A stretch of 64,000 bases of DNA from Aaosphaeria pasadenensis (lineage: Eukaryota > Ascomycota > Dothideomycetes > Pleosporales). The notes under the pieces are model-generated. The model saw only the letters and a program-made list of their open reading frames with translations. It searched no databases and was not told where the DNA came from. The position numbers and the translations under genes are program-made. This document shows positions 21,858-33,976 of this stretch, one piece after another. The stretch is taken from positions 1,054,001-1,118,000 of the forward strand of contig JAKLMB010000009.1 in NCBI GenBank assembly GCA_022813625.1, in the 5' to 3' direction. Numbering within the stretch: the stretch's first letter is position 1; every line of letters starts with the position of its first letter.

Positions 21858-24800
21858 CTATGATTCGCCCATATCTCTCAGAGGGAGATAACCGGCCTCT
21901 TCTCGGTTTCTCTTGCGAGCGGCGATGCTCTCCTTGACCCAGTCTATCACAGTGCCGATGAGCCCTCGTTTCGGTATCCTATCACTCTCCTTCTCGCTTT
22001 CCGGGACTTCGGCGGTTGGGTCAAGCACTGAAACCTTCATCCATTTCGGCCTCTTCCAGAACTTGAGTTGCAGGGAGGACATCACGACACTGACCGAGGA
22101 AGACGCCATAGCTGCACCTGCAGCCATGGGGTGCAGATGGAAGCCCCAGGGCAGAAAGAATCCCATGGCGAATGGCAGTCCCACAACGTTGTACATGCAC
22201 GCCCACAAGAGGTTGAGCTTGATTCGGTTGAATATCGACCTACTCAATTTGAGACTGGCGGGAATGGCGAGGAGATCGGTCGTAGACATCAGTACAATCG
22301 ACGCTGCTTCCATAGCAACATCTGTGCCAGTAGACAGCGCAATACCGACATCTGCTGAGGCCAAAGCGGGAGAATCATTGATACCGTCGCCTACCATGGC
22401 AACTACTTTACCACGAGATTGAAGATCGGCGATGATGGCCTTCTTATCAGATGGTGTAGCGGAAGCATGCACATCAGCGCTGTCGATACCGACCTGCTGT
22501 GCCACAATCAGAGCTGACGAGGAAGTGTCTCCCGTCACGATTGATGATGTGATTCCAAGTCGCTTGAGGGCCAATATGGTGGCGCGAGCTGATGGCTTGA
22601 TTGTGTCCGAAAGACCAAGAGTACCAGTGTATGTCTTTCCAATAGCAGTGTGGATGGTGGTGATACCAGCCGAGCGCGACTGAGGACCACCGCGAGGATT
22701 TGCCGTTGCTGCTACTGGTGTAATCGGTTCGTCGATGTACTCGGGAACATCAACACCCTCCGAGATGAGATATGTAGCATTACCAATAAGGACTCTGTAT
22801 CGAGTACGCTCTCTATCCAGAGCTGCCTCGACATTTGCCGCGATACCCTTGCCGACAACAGCTTCAAAGTCGCCAACGGAACCGTCCAGCGAACCCTCGG
22901 GCCCAAGTCGGAGATGTTCCTTTGCCGATCCAACGATAGCCTTTGCGATCGGGTGTTCAGATCCCATTTCAGCAAGCCCAATGAGCGTCCACCAAAGATC
23001 CTTCTTTTGCCCAGTTGCGCCCCATTCACCTTGGATGTCGGCCTTAGAAACGCTCATTTTCCCGACAGTCAGAGTGCCGGTCTTGTCGAGAACGACATGG
23101 TTGACCTTCGTAGCAGTCTCCAATGCGGCTCCGCCCTTGACGAGAATGCCCAGCTCTGCACCAACTCCAGTACCGACCATGACTGCGGTGGGGGTGGCAA
23201 GACCAAGGGCACAGGGGCAGGCGAAAACAATCACGGCGATGCAAAGCTTGAGGCAAACCATCAGCTTGCCGCCACTTGCGTGGTCCAGGAAAACCTGGGG
23301 TGGGTCGGGAAGAACATGGCTAAGAACCATCCAGGCGACAAAGGTTGCAAGACCAAGAGTGATGATGATAGGAATGAAGTAACCGGCGACGGTGTCCGCG
23401 AGGCGCTGGATGGGTGCGCGGCCCGTCTGTGCCTCCTGCACCAAACGAACGATTTGACTGAGTTGAGTGTCACGGCCTGCTCGAGTTACCACAAAATCCA
23501 CACGGCCAGCGCCATTGACGGTTCCAGCCATCAGGAGCATGCCCTTCTTCTTCAAGATTGGTATAGCCTCGCCAGTGACCATCGACTCGTCTACGTAGGA
23601 TTCGCCATTGGTGACGGTTCCGTCGGCAGGAATCTTGTCTCCAGGTCTTAAGATGACAACATCGCCGACCTCAATGAGCTCGGTAGCAATGACTCGCTCC
23701 TCGACAGCATTCCCGTCCATTGAGTTCTTGCCCTCCTTCTCGTCGTTGACATCCACACTCCAGCCCTCGGCAGCCTTTGCAGCAGCAATCGGATCCGCAT
23801 AGATGGTTGCCATGGATGGAGCCAATGACATTAGGTTCGATAAAGCTTTGGACGTCTGACCCTTGGCGCTGTTTTCGAGATATCGACCAAGAGAAATGAA
23901 GGTGAACAACATGGTGCTAGTATCAAATAGGGTTGTTGGTCGGGTATGCGGCGGCATACAAATGGAGACGGCCATTGATGCAACGCTAAAAAAGAAAGCT
24001 GCTGAGGTACCTAAGACAACAAGAACATCCATAGTGGGTGATCCGTGGCTCAGTGATTTATAAGCGGAAATGTAGAATCGCTTTCCAATGCCAAATTGAA
24101 CGGGTATTGTCAAGACTAAACAGACGATGTCTCCAAGGTAAAGGCCTGGAAGGATGCGGATGCGGCCATAGTCAAGGAATCGTAGAAACATGGGAAAGAT
24201 CATGCTGGTGAGGAAGACGGGGATAGCGAAGGATAAAGAGACTCTAAAGGCCCGTCTCCACTCCTGGATTTCTTTTGTTTTGGCGAGAGACTCTAGCTGG
24301 GCGTTATTGTCATCCGAGTCGGAGACCAAGGCATTGTAACCGGCCTCCTCAACAGCTTCGACGGTTGCGCGTAGTCCAAGAATTTGTGGATCGCGGTTGA
24401 TGATAGCTCGTGATGTGCTAAAGTTGACGTTCGCTGAGAGAACACCGGATCGTTTACGAAGCAATGCCTCCAGCTCTTGTGCAGCGGTCGCATTAGGCAA
24501 GCCGTAGACCTTGAGGTGGGTCATCCCATTTGCAGCGGATCTTTGCATACTGCCATCCACAGATGAGACCACCTTGGCATCGAACCCGCGATCTTCGATG
24601 ATTTCGACAATTTGGTCCTCGGTGAGTTTCGACGGGTCATGGACCAGTACAGCTCGGTTGGCCAATAAGCTGATATTGAATTGATACAGCCCCTCCACAT
24701 CCTTAAACCCGCCCTCGATTGCAGACGTGCAAGCACCACATGTCATTCCCTCAATTCCAACAGTCGTTGTAAGTGTTTTAGATTTTCTACTGCTCTTGCC

Positions 24801-25361
24801 TTTCCTTACTGGCGTCGCAGCGACCGTTTCCAGCACGCTAGCGTCAAATCCGACGTCTTCAATCATCTCCGCCATCTGTTCCGCAGACAGCACGGCAGGG
24901 TCGTGTTCGATTACTGCTCGCTCGGAAAGAAGTGATATGTTGAATGATTTGACGCCCTGAACATCCTTGAAGGCGCCTTCGACGGCAGAAGTGCATGCGC
25001 CGCAAGTCATGCCTCCGACAGATAGTGTGGTTGTTGAAAATCCGCTTTCCTCCTCTTCGTCCTCTGAATCGCTCAAGAAATGGTCTTCTGCGCTGTGCGA
25101 GACCGGCATATCAGACGACAGGACCTCTGCATCGAACCCTCTATCCTCTATTATCTCCTTGACCTGATCTGCGGATAATATTTCGGGATCATGGGAGACG
25201 ACGGCTCGCTCCATAACCAGACTGACTGACACGTTGCCCACTCCATCAACGCCTTGAAAACCAGTCTCGATGGCGGAGGTGCAGGCGCCGCATGTCATGC
25301 CTTCGACTTTGAGGGTAGTGGTGGCCATGTGGGCGGTCGCTTGGGTGTTCGCAGGAGCCAT
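21858..25361 (-). CDS. copper-transporting P1B-type ATPase (Ccc2/CtaA type)
   Basis: A single exon of 1167 residues, with the start at the first ATG, 25361. Three N-terminal heavy-metal domains each carry GMTCGACTSA (Cys pairs at about 24/27, 120/123, 208/211); a fourth domain (residues about 280-345) has lost its CxxC. ATPase landmarks follow: the TGE loop MVTGEAIP, the transmembrane CPC within FACPCALGLATP (about 715-717), the phosphorylated Asp in DKTGTLT (759), SEHPIAKAI, and GDGINDSPALA. The family moves Cu(I) into the late Golgi for loading of multicopper oxidases such as Fet3-type ferroxidases and laccases, or exports it. The tail contains a GYLPL segment that could be a sorting signal. 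The protein is complete with all key residues. Confidence 0.96.
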   Translation of the reverse strand: MAPANTQATAHMATTTLKVEGMTCGACTSAIETGFQGVDGVGNVSVSLVMERAVVSHDPEILSADQVKEIIEDRGFDAEVLSSDMPVSHSAEDHFLSDSEDEEEESGFSTTTLSVGGMTCGACTSAVEGAFKDVQGVKSFNISLLSERAVIEHDPAVLSAEQMAEMIEDVGFDASVLETVAATPVRKGKSSRKSKTLTTTVGIEGMTCGACTSAIEGGFKDVEGLYQFNISLLANRAVLVHDPSKLTEDQIVEIIEDRGFDAKVVSSVDGSMQRSAANGMTHLKVYGLPNATAAQELEALLRKRSGVLSANVNFSTSRAIINRDPQILGLRATVEAVEEAGYNALVSDSDDNNAQLESLAKTKEIQEWRRAFRVSLSFAIPVFLTSMIFPMFLRFLDYGRIRILPGLYLGDIVCLVLTIPVQFGIGKRFYISAYKSLSHGSPTMDVLVVLGTSAAFFFSVASMAVSICMPPHTRPTTLFDTSTMLFTFISLGRYLENSAKGQTSKALSNLMSLAPSMATIYADPIAAAKAAEGWSVDVNDEKEGKNSMDGNAVEERVIATELIEVGDVVILRPGDKIPADGTVTNGESYVDESMVTGEAIPILKKKGMLLMAGTVNGAGRVDFVVTRAGRDTQLSQIVRLVQEAQTGRAPIQRLADTVAGYFIPIIITLGLATFVAWMVLSHVLPDPPQVFLDHASGGKLMVCLKLCIAVIVFACPCALGLATPTAVMVGTGVGAELGILVKGGAALETATKVNHVVLDKTGTLTVGKMSVSKADIQGEWGATGQKKDLWWTLIGLAEMGSEHPIAKAIVGSAKEHLRLGPEGSLDGSVGDFEAVVGKGIAANVEAALDRERTRYRVLIGNATYLISEGVDVPEYIDEPITPVAATANPRGGPQSRSAGITTIHTAIGKTYTGTLGLSDTIKPSARATILALKRLGITSSIVTGDTSSSALIVAQQVGIDSADVHASATPSDKKAIIADLQSRGKVVAMVGDGINDSPALASADVGIALSTGTDVAMEAASIVLMSTTDLLAIPASLKLSRSIFNRIKLNLLWACMYNVVGLPFAMGFFLPWGFHLHPMAAGAAMASSSVSVVMSSLQLKFWKRPKWMKVSVLDPTAEVPESEKESDRIPKRGLIGTVIDWVKESIAARKRNREEAGYLPLRDMGES

Positions 25362-27524
25362 GCTGGGCACGTAGTGAGAAGGACTCTCAGCTAGAAAGTG
25401 AAGATGGCCGCTGGGGAAAGATGAAATGCTCGTGTGATTAGGAATATGTCAGCGACCGGGGCGCGACGGACCGAGCGCGAGACGGATGGGACGAAGGAGC
25501 AGAGGCGCAAGAGCGACAGGCGAGGTGTGAGAGTCAATGCATGCGGTCGGGGTGGTTCGTTATTTAGGAGGAATGTAGAGACTATGGCGAGGGAGACGAC
25601 AAGTTGGACCGATAAATTGAAGTCGCGGCAGTTGAAATGCAGGTGGGAGGTGTGGGGTATGGTCAGCAAAAGTCGAGAAGGCCAGCTTCGTGGGTGATGG
25701 TGACAGAAGGGCTGGAAGTTTAGAGTAGATAATATCAGCCGTAGACGAGGGAAAGGTATGGTATTATGGGTGGGAAGGGGAGGGATTGGAGGGATTGGAC
25801 GAGGGTCGAATGAGATGAGACGTTCACCTTGACAAGACGAGACGAGACGAGACGGAGGGTTGGGGCCGGGCCTCAGGATTGGGCTAGTCCTGATTCGGGG
25901 TGGCGGATACTATATTAGGATTAAGAGCAGTCGCGGGCCGTGAATGCGCTAGGGCTGGATTGGGCATGTCGGGAACTATCAGCCAGAAATACAGATCAGA
26001 CAGTCCACTTAAGAGATGGAGATATGATAGAGGCAAAGTAGAAAAGAAAAGGCGTTGCTGATCATTGAATAACTAGGTACATATCATTCACCAGATTCAG
26101 TGGAATACCAAGATGGAATCTCACTGAAATGGATCATGTTTCGCCTTGGCGTGTTGAAACCATGTGGTGTTTGACCATTTCCCATACAAACTAGGGCATA
26201 CGAGTAATTAGTAACCACCTTTTATTGTGTATACGGCCCTCAGGTGGATATTGTCCCATTTTTCCCCTTCGCTTTCTAATCTTCTACACTGCTAATGTTT
26301 CTCGTCTCCTCATCCCTGTACAGTGTATCAACCACCGCGAATAGCCCTTGCGAGCATAGAAAACTCTCTGCACATCTGGCCAAGGACTGGAATGTCCAGC
26401 CGAAACCAACACACAGCCGCCACCTATAAGCCCCAAAAGCCCTCTCGTATCCCACCCCAACATCAGCCTCTGTCGTGATCCCAGTTTGGCTCTCCGTGTC
26501 CGTTCCTTTCGAGAGAGAAATCAATAGAGACACGTTTCCTGTATAACGTCATCACGAGATTCCTTAGGCTCGACGCCACGGGTTCTTGGGTGGCTTGTGC
26601 GCAATACATTAATCTCAGCACGGCATTTGGTGATGTTCTTGACACATTCCATTCTGGGACTAGCGTCTCATTCGATCATCATCACTGATGTTCACCGAAT
26701 CTCCACTCAGCTCGCCATCATGAATGAAATTCAATGAATGACATCCTGCTCTCTCATCATTCGAATCTTCACGAAGGGGGACAATGAAAGCCATTGATAA
26801 ACCATATCGTCAAACGCCTGTTGCCATTGTTCCTCGCATTTTCCTTTTTCTGAAGAATAAAAGAAATATCTCAAACGCAATAGAGACAACATTCCTTCCT
26901 ACGCGCCAAGTTTATGTCCCCTCTCCGCCTCCTCGCGACTACAAAGAAGCTATACCCCATAGCTTGATAATTCGATGTGGCCGACTAAATAGTAGCTTTA
27001 TCGATTCTGGAGCTTCAAAAGATCGACAAAAGCACGCAATAGCATAAACCTCCTGATGTCCACCTGCTCAGCAACTACAAGTAATCCACCAATATACTCA
27101 TGAAGAGTGCCCGAACCAAAAATAAATCTCTCTAGAGCATTCTTGCGTTATTAAAGTTCTTCTTTTTGTACTTGGCTTTGCTGAAACCTTAAGGTAGTAT
27201 TGGAACAAATAATTGTGGTGTATGATTCAATGTTTAGTTCTACAATAATACAAGCAGAATTTTGTGAACTCATATCGCTATAGCCTTCTATCAAAATCTC
27301 TTGCCAGATGAGAAGAGTATCATGATTTTTTGGTCAGATATGAAATCAGAAACTTCTTTTCTCCCTTCCCCTCTCTCGGGGATATAAACATAGAGCTAAT
27401 AGAACGCAGAGTAAGACCTATCTTATTTGAAAGTGCAGCGGCAAGCCAATATGTTGAAGGGGTATATGATTATTTACATTTCATCATGTCTGAAGTATTT
27501 CAAATCGAATGGCCAACCGCCTGA
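25362..27524. other. 2.2-kb intergenic region
   Basis: Upstream of the ATPase is a purine-rich stretch with a short (GACGA)n run near 25835-25855. From about 26700 on the DNA is AT-rich. Short frames exist but none has family features. No copper-responsive element was identified with confidence. Confidence 0.5.
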
Positions 27525-28960
27525 TCACACACCCATCTTATCCACCTGCGGATTGATATACGAAATCAACTGCAACGACCCATCAGCCGCTATCGAACAC
27601 CCCAAATACGTATGGACACCGGACTCTTCCCTCATCGCTTTTTCTGAACTATAACTCCATCATTAGCAAACCATATTCATCAATCGTGAAGACTTTCGGC
27701 GAAAACTTACAAACTCTGCCTCAAAACATCCCCATACGCCTCCATATTCTCCCCTCTAGCCCTACTCTCCTCCAAATGCCCTAGCAGCGCCTCGACAACC
27801 CTCTCGTCGCTCCTCGCGAAATGCCGCACGGGGATGTATATCTTGATCTTGGGCATCGCGTCGCCGAGTCGGAAGTCGGTGTAGTACAGCACGCCCGCCG
27901 TCTCGTGCGCCTTCTCGCCCACCTCTTCACCTTCAGATAGAGCGAACAGCCGGCGCCAGAGATTCAGTAGGTTCTTTACACCGGCGAGATGTAACGGGTC
28001 GGTGATGCGGCCACCGAGCGTCATGTTGTGCGCAATACTCGCGCAGTCCGACGACCGTGATCGGAAGTATATCTTTACGCGGGAAGATTTCGGGTCAAGG
28101 AGGTCGATGGAGAGCATTTCGATCGTGGTGCGTGGTTCCGTTTTGAAGAAGGAGGAGAGGACGTCGAGGGCTTGGAGGTTGTCTGGAGAGGCGAATGGTG
28201 CGCTTGTGATGGCGTTTGTCACTGTGTTCCAGACGGAGCTTTCGGGGTCTGTGGGGTTGTGTAGGTAGCGAGGGAAGAAGTAGGCTTTGGGGATTGTGTC
28301 GCCGTTTTCCCGGACATCGAAGGCGTAGAATACTCTGCTTGTTCGCCCGATGCGTTCCCGTGAGCTTGTCTCGAATGTATCGAAGCATTGTGTGAAGTGC
28401 TCATGCCAGGTTGTGTTTACGCCCTCTATTCTCCTGATGACATCCTCGTAATATCTCTTGGCTGCATGTAAATTTGTAGGATCTTTGGGCGTCCCAGAGT
28501 CCAGGCTGTTTGGGTCGATGGAGTATCTGATCCGTGGTGCTTTTGTGCCATTGCCCCAATCCCAGGATAATTCGATTGGCGTGTGATCATCCGTCATGAA
28601 GCTCTTCCATGTACGTGGAGAATTGTGCGTTGGAAAAGATCCCATGTAAGGCAAAACACTCTCTTGAAAGAAGTCAAGCGACCTCTCCTGAGCTGTTTCG
28701 GAATATCGAGCTTGCTTCAGCTGTAGGGAAATGAGCTTTCCCACAGTGTCCCACCACAACGTTGACTCTCGATCACCCTTCTGGGGTAGCTTTACCGGGA
28801 CATCGTCCCTTGGCGCACATTGCACTGGGCTGTCCAAAGGCCAATCTGTAGAGCTTAAATAATGAAGCTTAGTGAAGAACTTGAAAAGACGCGGCGTCAG
28901 CTGCGTCAAGGCTGAGCCAAAAGGATCGGGCAAATGACTGTCTTGAAATGTATGACCCAT
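27525..28960 (-). CDS. DMATS-type aromatic prenyltransferase
   Basis: Two exons (28960-27711, 27648-27525) give 457 residues; the small second exon adds the expected C-terminal strand (HTYLGCSIA..QLISYINP). Family landmarks: LWWDTVGKLI (residues 69-78), FMTDDHTPIELSWDWG with the indole-binding Glu 130, and PRIRYSIDP with diphosphate-binding Arg 145. Later strands KAYFFPRYL, VKIYFRSR and KIKIYIPVRHF supply the Lys/Tyr/Arg diphosphate shield of the PT barrel. These soluble enzymes transfer dimethylallyl groups to tryptophan, tyrosine or other aromatics in alkaloid and peptide pathways; the acceptor cannot be read from sequence. Neighbours (hydrolase, adenylating enzyme) suggest a biosynthetic group. 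Confidence 0.93.
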
Positions 28961-30369
28961 GGCTGACGATTACTTGTCGATATTTATTGAGGAAGATGTG
29001 ATTGTAGAAGATATCAAGTAGTCCCCACCACCCGAGTAGAACATGTCAAGAACATGTCTGGGAAACCAGTGCCTGATATATGCGACATTTATCGATTCTG
29101 TTATCAACAATATGGTTGACCCATTTTTCCTATAATTTTGAGTTGGACTAACTAATTTTGATAGTTAATTACAACCCAGCAATACGCTGGGATGCCGTTC
29201 AACTCAAGCCCATTCTTTAGTAGTTATGTATCCCTCATCCTCAATTATCGGATACTCTACAATTTAAACAAGACATAATATTTCGCGACCTACTTCTCTT
29301 ACGAGTACACTCACGAAGATATTATTATATATTCCACATCTCAATTAAAGGAAATATCGCGAAGATTCAGTATAAACTTACTTGCACGACCGAGGTCCGA
29401 ATGTTTTCACCATTGTCCCTGCATGTTAGAACGTTACGAATCGTGGAGATTGTGGATCCTGCTGTACCTTCGGTCTGCGAAAATCCCGCCGTCAACTATC
29501 GAAAAAGTGGGAACCACGGATACTCATACTCACTTTAATTCATTTGCGATATTTCCTCCTGGAAATGCTATTCCAGTTACGAGATCTCTAGGTGGCCCGT
29601 AATCTGTTGGAAAAGTAGCGATATCGCAGCATGTATACGTCATTCCTAGGAGTCACTATCCCAATCCTTAGGAAACAGGAGAGATACAAGCCGTCTTCTC
29701 CTCGTACTGATCAATAATGGAAAGCCACACGAACCCATTTGAAGACGTGGGAAATGTTCGTTTGCCATCTGGCCGACTACATCTCCACATATTTCCCAAA
29801 GTGGTTAGCAAATCGTATTCTACACGAACTGATCATTGACAGCAGACTCGCAGGGTCACGAAACTCGAAAGAATTGAGGAATGATTCGCAGGAATATTGT
29901 CTGGCAGCAATGATTGACAAAGTGATTGACGACATGATTCGAGGGTATTGTTTCGGATCGATCTGCTTCGGCCAATTTGTGGCGATAGGAAAGCTTGATT
30001 CGGGGCAATCCTTCCCACGGATAGACTATTAATCCTAGTTATCAAACCACAACATTCGTCATACTCTGAATACGGCACATTGTCCCTTTAGTTGATCAAT
30101 CGTAATCAATCGTACAAACGGGAACGGCCAACCTGCAACTTCGAGTATTGATCGACGTTGGGACTCTGCACTTGTACTCCAGCCCCACAGCCTCGTATTT
30201 TTACTTCCCGAGCCGCGGTTATGGCGTAACCGTTTGGTTCACATGTAGCATCGAGAAAACACCACGCCGTTGACGTGTAAGCATAGCTGCGGTGACCGCA
30301 ACTACCATAATCCAATAGTTCCATAGGCGAAGCTGTCGCACTCAGAATCATCATACCCAAGTTTCAGCA
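28961..30369. other. 1.4-kb AT-rich intergenic region
   Basis: Upstream of both the prenyltransferase (minus) and the hydrolase (plus), so it is a shared divergent control region. 29080-29350 is especially AT-rich. No gene is supported; an 84-codon minus frame at 30106-30360 starts only 10 bp from the opposite-strand ATG and is not credible. Confidence 0.5.
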
Positions 30370-31769
30370 ATGATGACTTCCTCAAGTTTCGATATCAAAG
30401 AGCATGTCATACCATGTCAGCATATCCGTGGCTATCGTCATGCTAGTAAAGATCAAACAGTTGCGCTGCAGTTGGCCGTCAAGCAGTATACGCCGAAGCG
30501 GGTACTTCCAGATGACAGACCCGCTGTTACTGTGATTGGATTGCACGCGAACGGAATACCAAAGGTGAGTTCCAAATTGACCAATTGCGTGTTCAGTGAC
30601 TGATTTTGGTAATTACAGGAAGCATACGAACCACTTTGGGAAGATCTTGCTGCGCAGTTTGATGGAAACATCAGAAACATTTGGATTGCAGACTGTGCTC
30701 ATCAAGGCGCAAGTGGCATTCTGAATGAGGAGCATCTAGGAGATGATCGTAAGAACTGAAACGATCGCAGGTGATCCAAGCTGATTCGAAACTTAGCAAA
30801 CTGGTTTGACCATTCACGGGATCTCCTTGGTATGGTAAATCATTTTCGAAACGAGATACAAGCCCCAGTGATCGGGGTTGCCCACAGCATGGGATGCGCA
30901 CAAGTGTAAGCATGCCAGTCGTTCGGACCAATCAAAAATCTAAATCCGATCACAGTGTACAACTTTCACAGATCCATCCCACGCTTTTCCAAAGCCTTGT
31001 ATTGATCGAGCCTGTCATCCAGGAGACTATCCCACCAGGCCCGAATGCGGGATATCTGACCAGCTATCGGCCTGACTTCTGGCAGTCGAAAGAAGAGGCA
31101 CATGCCTATTTCGACAAGAACAAATTTTACAAATCCTTAGACCCCCGATGTTTCGAAAGGTACCTGCAGTATGGACTCAGATCAACGCCAACTGCACTAT
31201 TCCCCACAGCACCTCCTGGATCAGTCACTCTTAGCACGACGAAACACCAAGAAGCTTGGTCTTTCATTCGTTCGATATTTCTCCCCCGTCCATCTGGTAG
31301 CGAAGTCGATATGCAGGAACAGTTGTTGACTTCAGATTACGGTGGTGAACAGTCAAAATACGTCTTCCATCGCCCTGAAGCGGTTCTTGCCTTTCGAGCA
31401 TTGTCTACGCTGCAACCGGCGGTGTACTGGATATTTGCAGAGCAGAGTTACATTAATCCACCAAAGTCGAGGGACGAGAAGGTATCACGCACCGGTGCAG
31501 AGATACGAGGCCGCGGTGGTGTCACGTCGACCGTGGTCACAAAGTCTAATCACAATCTCCCACTGACACAGGTCGCGGAGACGGCCGGTCTAGTTGCCTC
31601 GCATATAGTGCAGCAACTGAAGGAGCACAAGAAACAGCAGGAAATCTGGGATAGCGTTGACACACAGAAATCTGATCGTGATCAACAAGTTCTCTCCTCA
31701 CACTGGATGAAGGCTGTTCGAAACAAGTCCGACACTGAACGGCCCACAGTTGCGAAGTCCAAATTGTAA
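30370..31769 (+). CDS. AKT2-like alpha/beta hydrolase with peroxisomal targeting signal
   Basis: Four exons (30370-30564, 30619-30748, 30797-30905, 30956-31769) give 415 residues. The N-terminal half has an alpha/beta hydrolase layout: VTVIGLHANGIPK (oxyanion region), NIWIADCAHQGAS, and the nucleophile elbow AHSMGCA in place of GHSMG. LVLIEPV follows as the next strand. The protein ends in Ser-Lys-Leu, a canonical PTS1. This resembles the fungal esterase/lipase family that includes AKT2/AFT2, peroxisomal enzymes of host-selective toxin (epoxydecatrienoate) pathways, but homologues are widespread and most have no toxin role. Function here is inferred only as peroxisomal acyl hydrolysis or transfer. 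Its stop lies 57 bp from the convergent adenylating-enzyme gene. Confidence 0.83.
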
Positions 31770-31826
31770 TCTGTCGTGGTTGCTCGGATATATAATTATT
31801 TTATTGCTTGTTGGTAGAGACTACCT

Positions 31827-33591
31827 TTAAGAGCGGTAGAGATCGTTAATCTCATCTTGGTACAACTTTTCGCTTTCTTTTCTCGACACTGAGCCTTTGA
31901 TTGTTCGTACCAGCGGTTTTGAGGAATCCGCAAATATGACAAGCTTGGAACTCAACTTTACCAGGTCAGACAACCGTTCGTTTACCTTGTCCAGGATTGG
32001 TTGCAGTCTCTGTAGCTGAATACTCTTGTCCGACATACTTCCCTTCCATTCTACCAACACGAACGGGTTCGGCCGCCCCTGTCCCCCGATCAGAACGGCC
32101 GAGATGTCCTGATCGGCAGCGGCGATCTCTGCCTCGATGTTGGCTACGTAAAGCTTCTCCCCATGAGAGAATGGGACCATGTCATCTGTGCGCCCTACAT
32201 ATTTCCACATATCCTTTTTCGAGGGGTGCTGGGTGTAAATATCGTGCGTGGGGAATTCCTGGAGATCAGGGTATAGGTGAAATACCTGCTGCCACCGTTC
32301 TACTTCAGGGTGGCGCACAAATACTGCCTCATAAAGATCACCAGTTCTATGTTGGAATTCAAGACCCATGCCTAGTCTGGGTGTGCAGTATTCCCAATCC
32401 TCGTCTCCTGAGATATGAAGGAAGTATGCTCCGGCTTCGGTGGACCCCATTCCAGGCTTAATGGGAACATGGGGAAGAAGCTTCTCGGCAGTAGGACGTG
32501 ACATTGGTGCCCCAGCAAAATAAATATAGTCTAGTTGCTGCAGAGACTCCAGACCTGAGGGAGTTTCACACAACCCATCAATCAGAGCAGGTGGAAGCAT
32601 TACACCCTGGGCGTTGGCTCTCTTGATGACCTCTTCCGCTACATTGGGCGTTGTTGGACCAGCACCGGGCGGTCCGATAACAACAAAACCACCCAGGAAG
32701 ACTGGAAATTGTAAGGACACGGTCATACCAACGAACTACATCTATCATTAGAAAAGTTGACTCGATAAACTTTGAAATCAGTTAACCTACGTGAAGAGAT
32801 GGAAGAGGCGTGTACCAACGCCTGTTCCGGAAATGGCTGTTCATGGTCTCATCAGAAGCATCTGGCATCAACTCTGCTGCATCCAAGGAAGCCATCATTT
32901 TGTGTGAATAGGTCACCAACTTGGGAAGTCCTACGCGAATTAGACATTAGATTGAAATTTATTAGATGGAACAAACATGCCAGTCGTCCCAGACGTATGA
33001 AAGATGAGCCATGGGTCATTTTGAGCTTGCTCCCAGGTCTTGGAAAACAAAACGGGTGGTGATGGTTCGTCTTTGAGCAACTCGAACACCTCGGGAATCT
33101 CAAGAGCAGAGACAGTATTATTCGTAGTCTTCGAAAGCACCTGTCCTACGATGCCAGCGAGCGGCTTGCCATGTAGGAATACTCGACATGCTGATGCTTG
33201 CACAAGATGTGCTTGAGCATCAATGGCTGCAAATGGTGAAGGAAGAAGTAGCTGTCTAAGTTTAGCTCATAAAGATTATTACTTAGATAGTCGAGCATAC
33301 CTTTCTTCCGAGCTTAGCGGCAGCTACAGCAATGATGGGGTATCGGATGTCTTTAGGTCCACTGTACGCTATTGTTTCGAATGGCTGTGTTGGCGCCGGT
33401 AAATGGTCTTTCAACCACAGCGCTGTACGGTTGATAGATTTCGCAAATTCACTATAAGTGACATCTCGGAAACCTTTCGCTAGGTCTTGGTCGTCAACTG
33501 GGACAGACGCCCAGACACGCGATGGTTCCTTTGCAAGTTCATCGATTTGCGCGACTAGAAGCCTTGCTCCTACAGATGAATCGGTAGTCAT
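31827..33591 (-). CDS. stand-alone AMP-binding (adenylate-forming) enzyme, NRPS-like A domain
   Basis: Four exons (33591-33301, 33251-32981, 32930-32791, 32735-31827) give 536 residues. Motifs: the AMP-binding P-loop FHTSGTTGLPK (about 180-191), GMGSTEAGAYF for adenine binding, FPTHDIY, and YVGRTDDMVPFSHGEKLY with the A8-type Asp and the hinge region. The C-terminus RTIKGSVSRKES matches the region of the catalytic Lys. The overall style (LYPDLQEFPTHDIYTQHP) resembles the A domains of NRPS-like reductases and CAR/AAR-type enzymes rather than classic acyl-CoA ligases, but no carrier, thioesterase or reductase domain is attached. Expected activity: carboxylate adenylation. Intron 2 requires a GC donor (GCATGT at 32980-32975), because the conserved TTG-LPK must be joined. 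Confidence 0.85.
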
Positions 33592-33976
33592 GATGATGCT
33601 AGAGATCTATGTCAAAGAGTCAGACCGCTCATTTGAGATACACAGAGACTGGTGGACTCTTCTAAATACGGGATCATACGAGGACGCCAACAGTGACGTC
33701 GATCAAAGCTTAATGCAACAAGCTCAAGCGTAGCCGTTGTTTGCGCTACGGTGTTTGACCAGACCCACAACCAACTTATGATTCCCGAACGCCACCACCC
33801 GACTACGTATTGCCGTAACTAAACTTCATCAAGAAATGATCGATAGATCATACTGAGTCGCATTGCGGTGAATCGGAAATGGCCATATTATATTTGATGG
33901 AACGCATGTTCTCAACTTCGGTGGCGTTGGTACTTTGAATCCATCTTTCGAGCATCGCGCCGGTCACGTGCAAAAG
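33592..33976. promoter_or_regulatory. divergent promoter between adenylating enzyme and Rhodopsin-family gene
   Basis: 385 bp separate the two start codons, compatible with co-regulation. It contains CGGCGTT-poor, mixed sequence without a recognised operator. Confidence 0.4.

Noticed and set aside
30106..30360. 84-codon minus-strand frame with several cysteines, possible small secreted protein
   Set aside because: No signal peptide, and its start would be 10 bp from the start of the opposite-strand hydrolase gene; no supporting splice sites.
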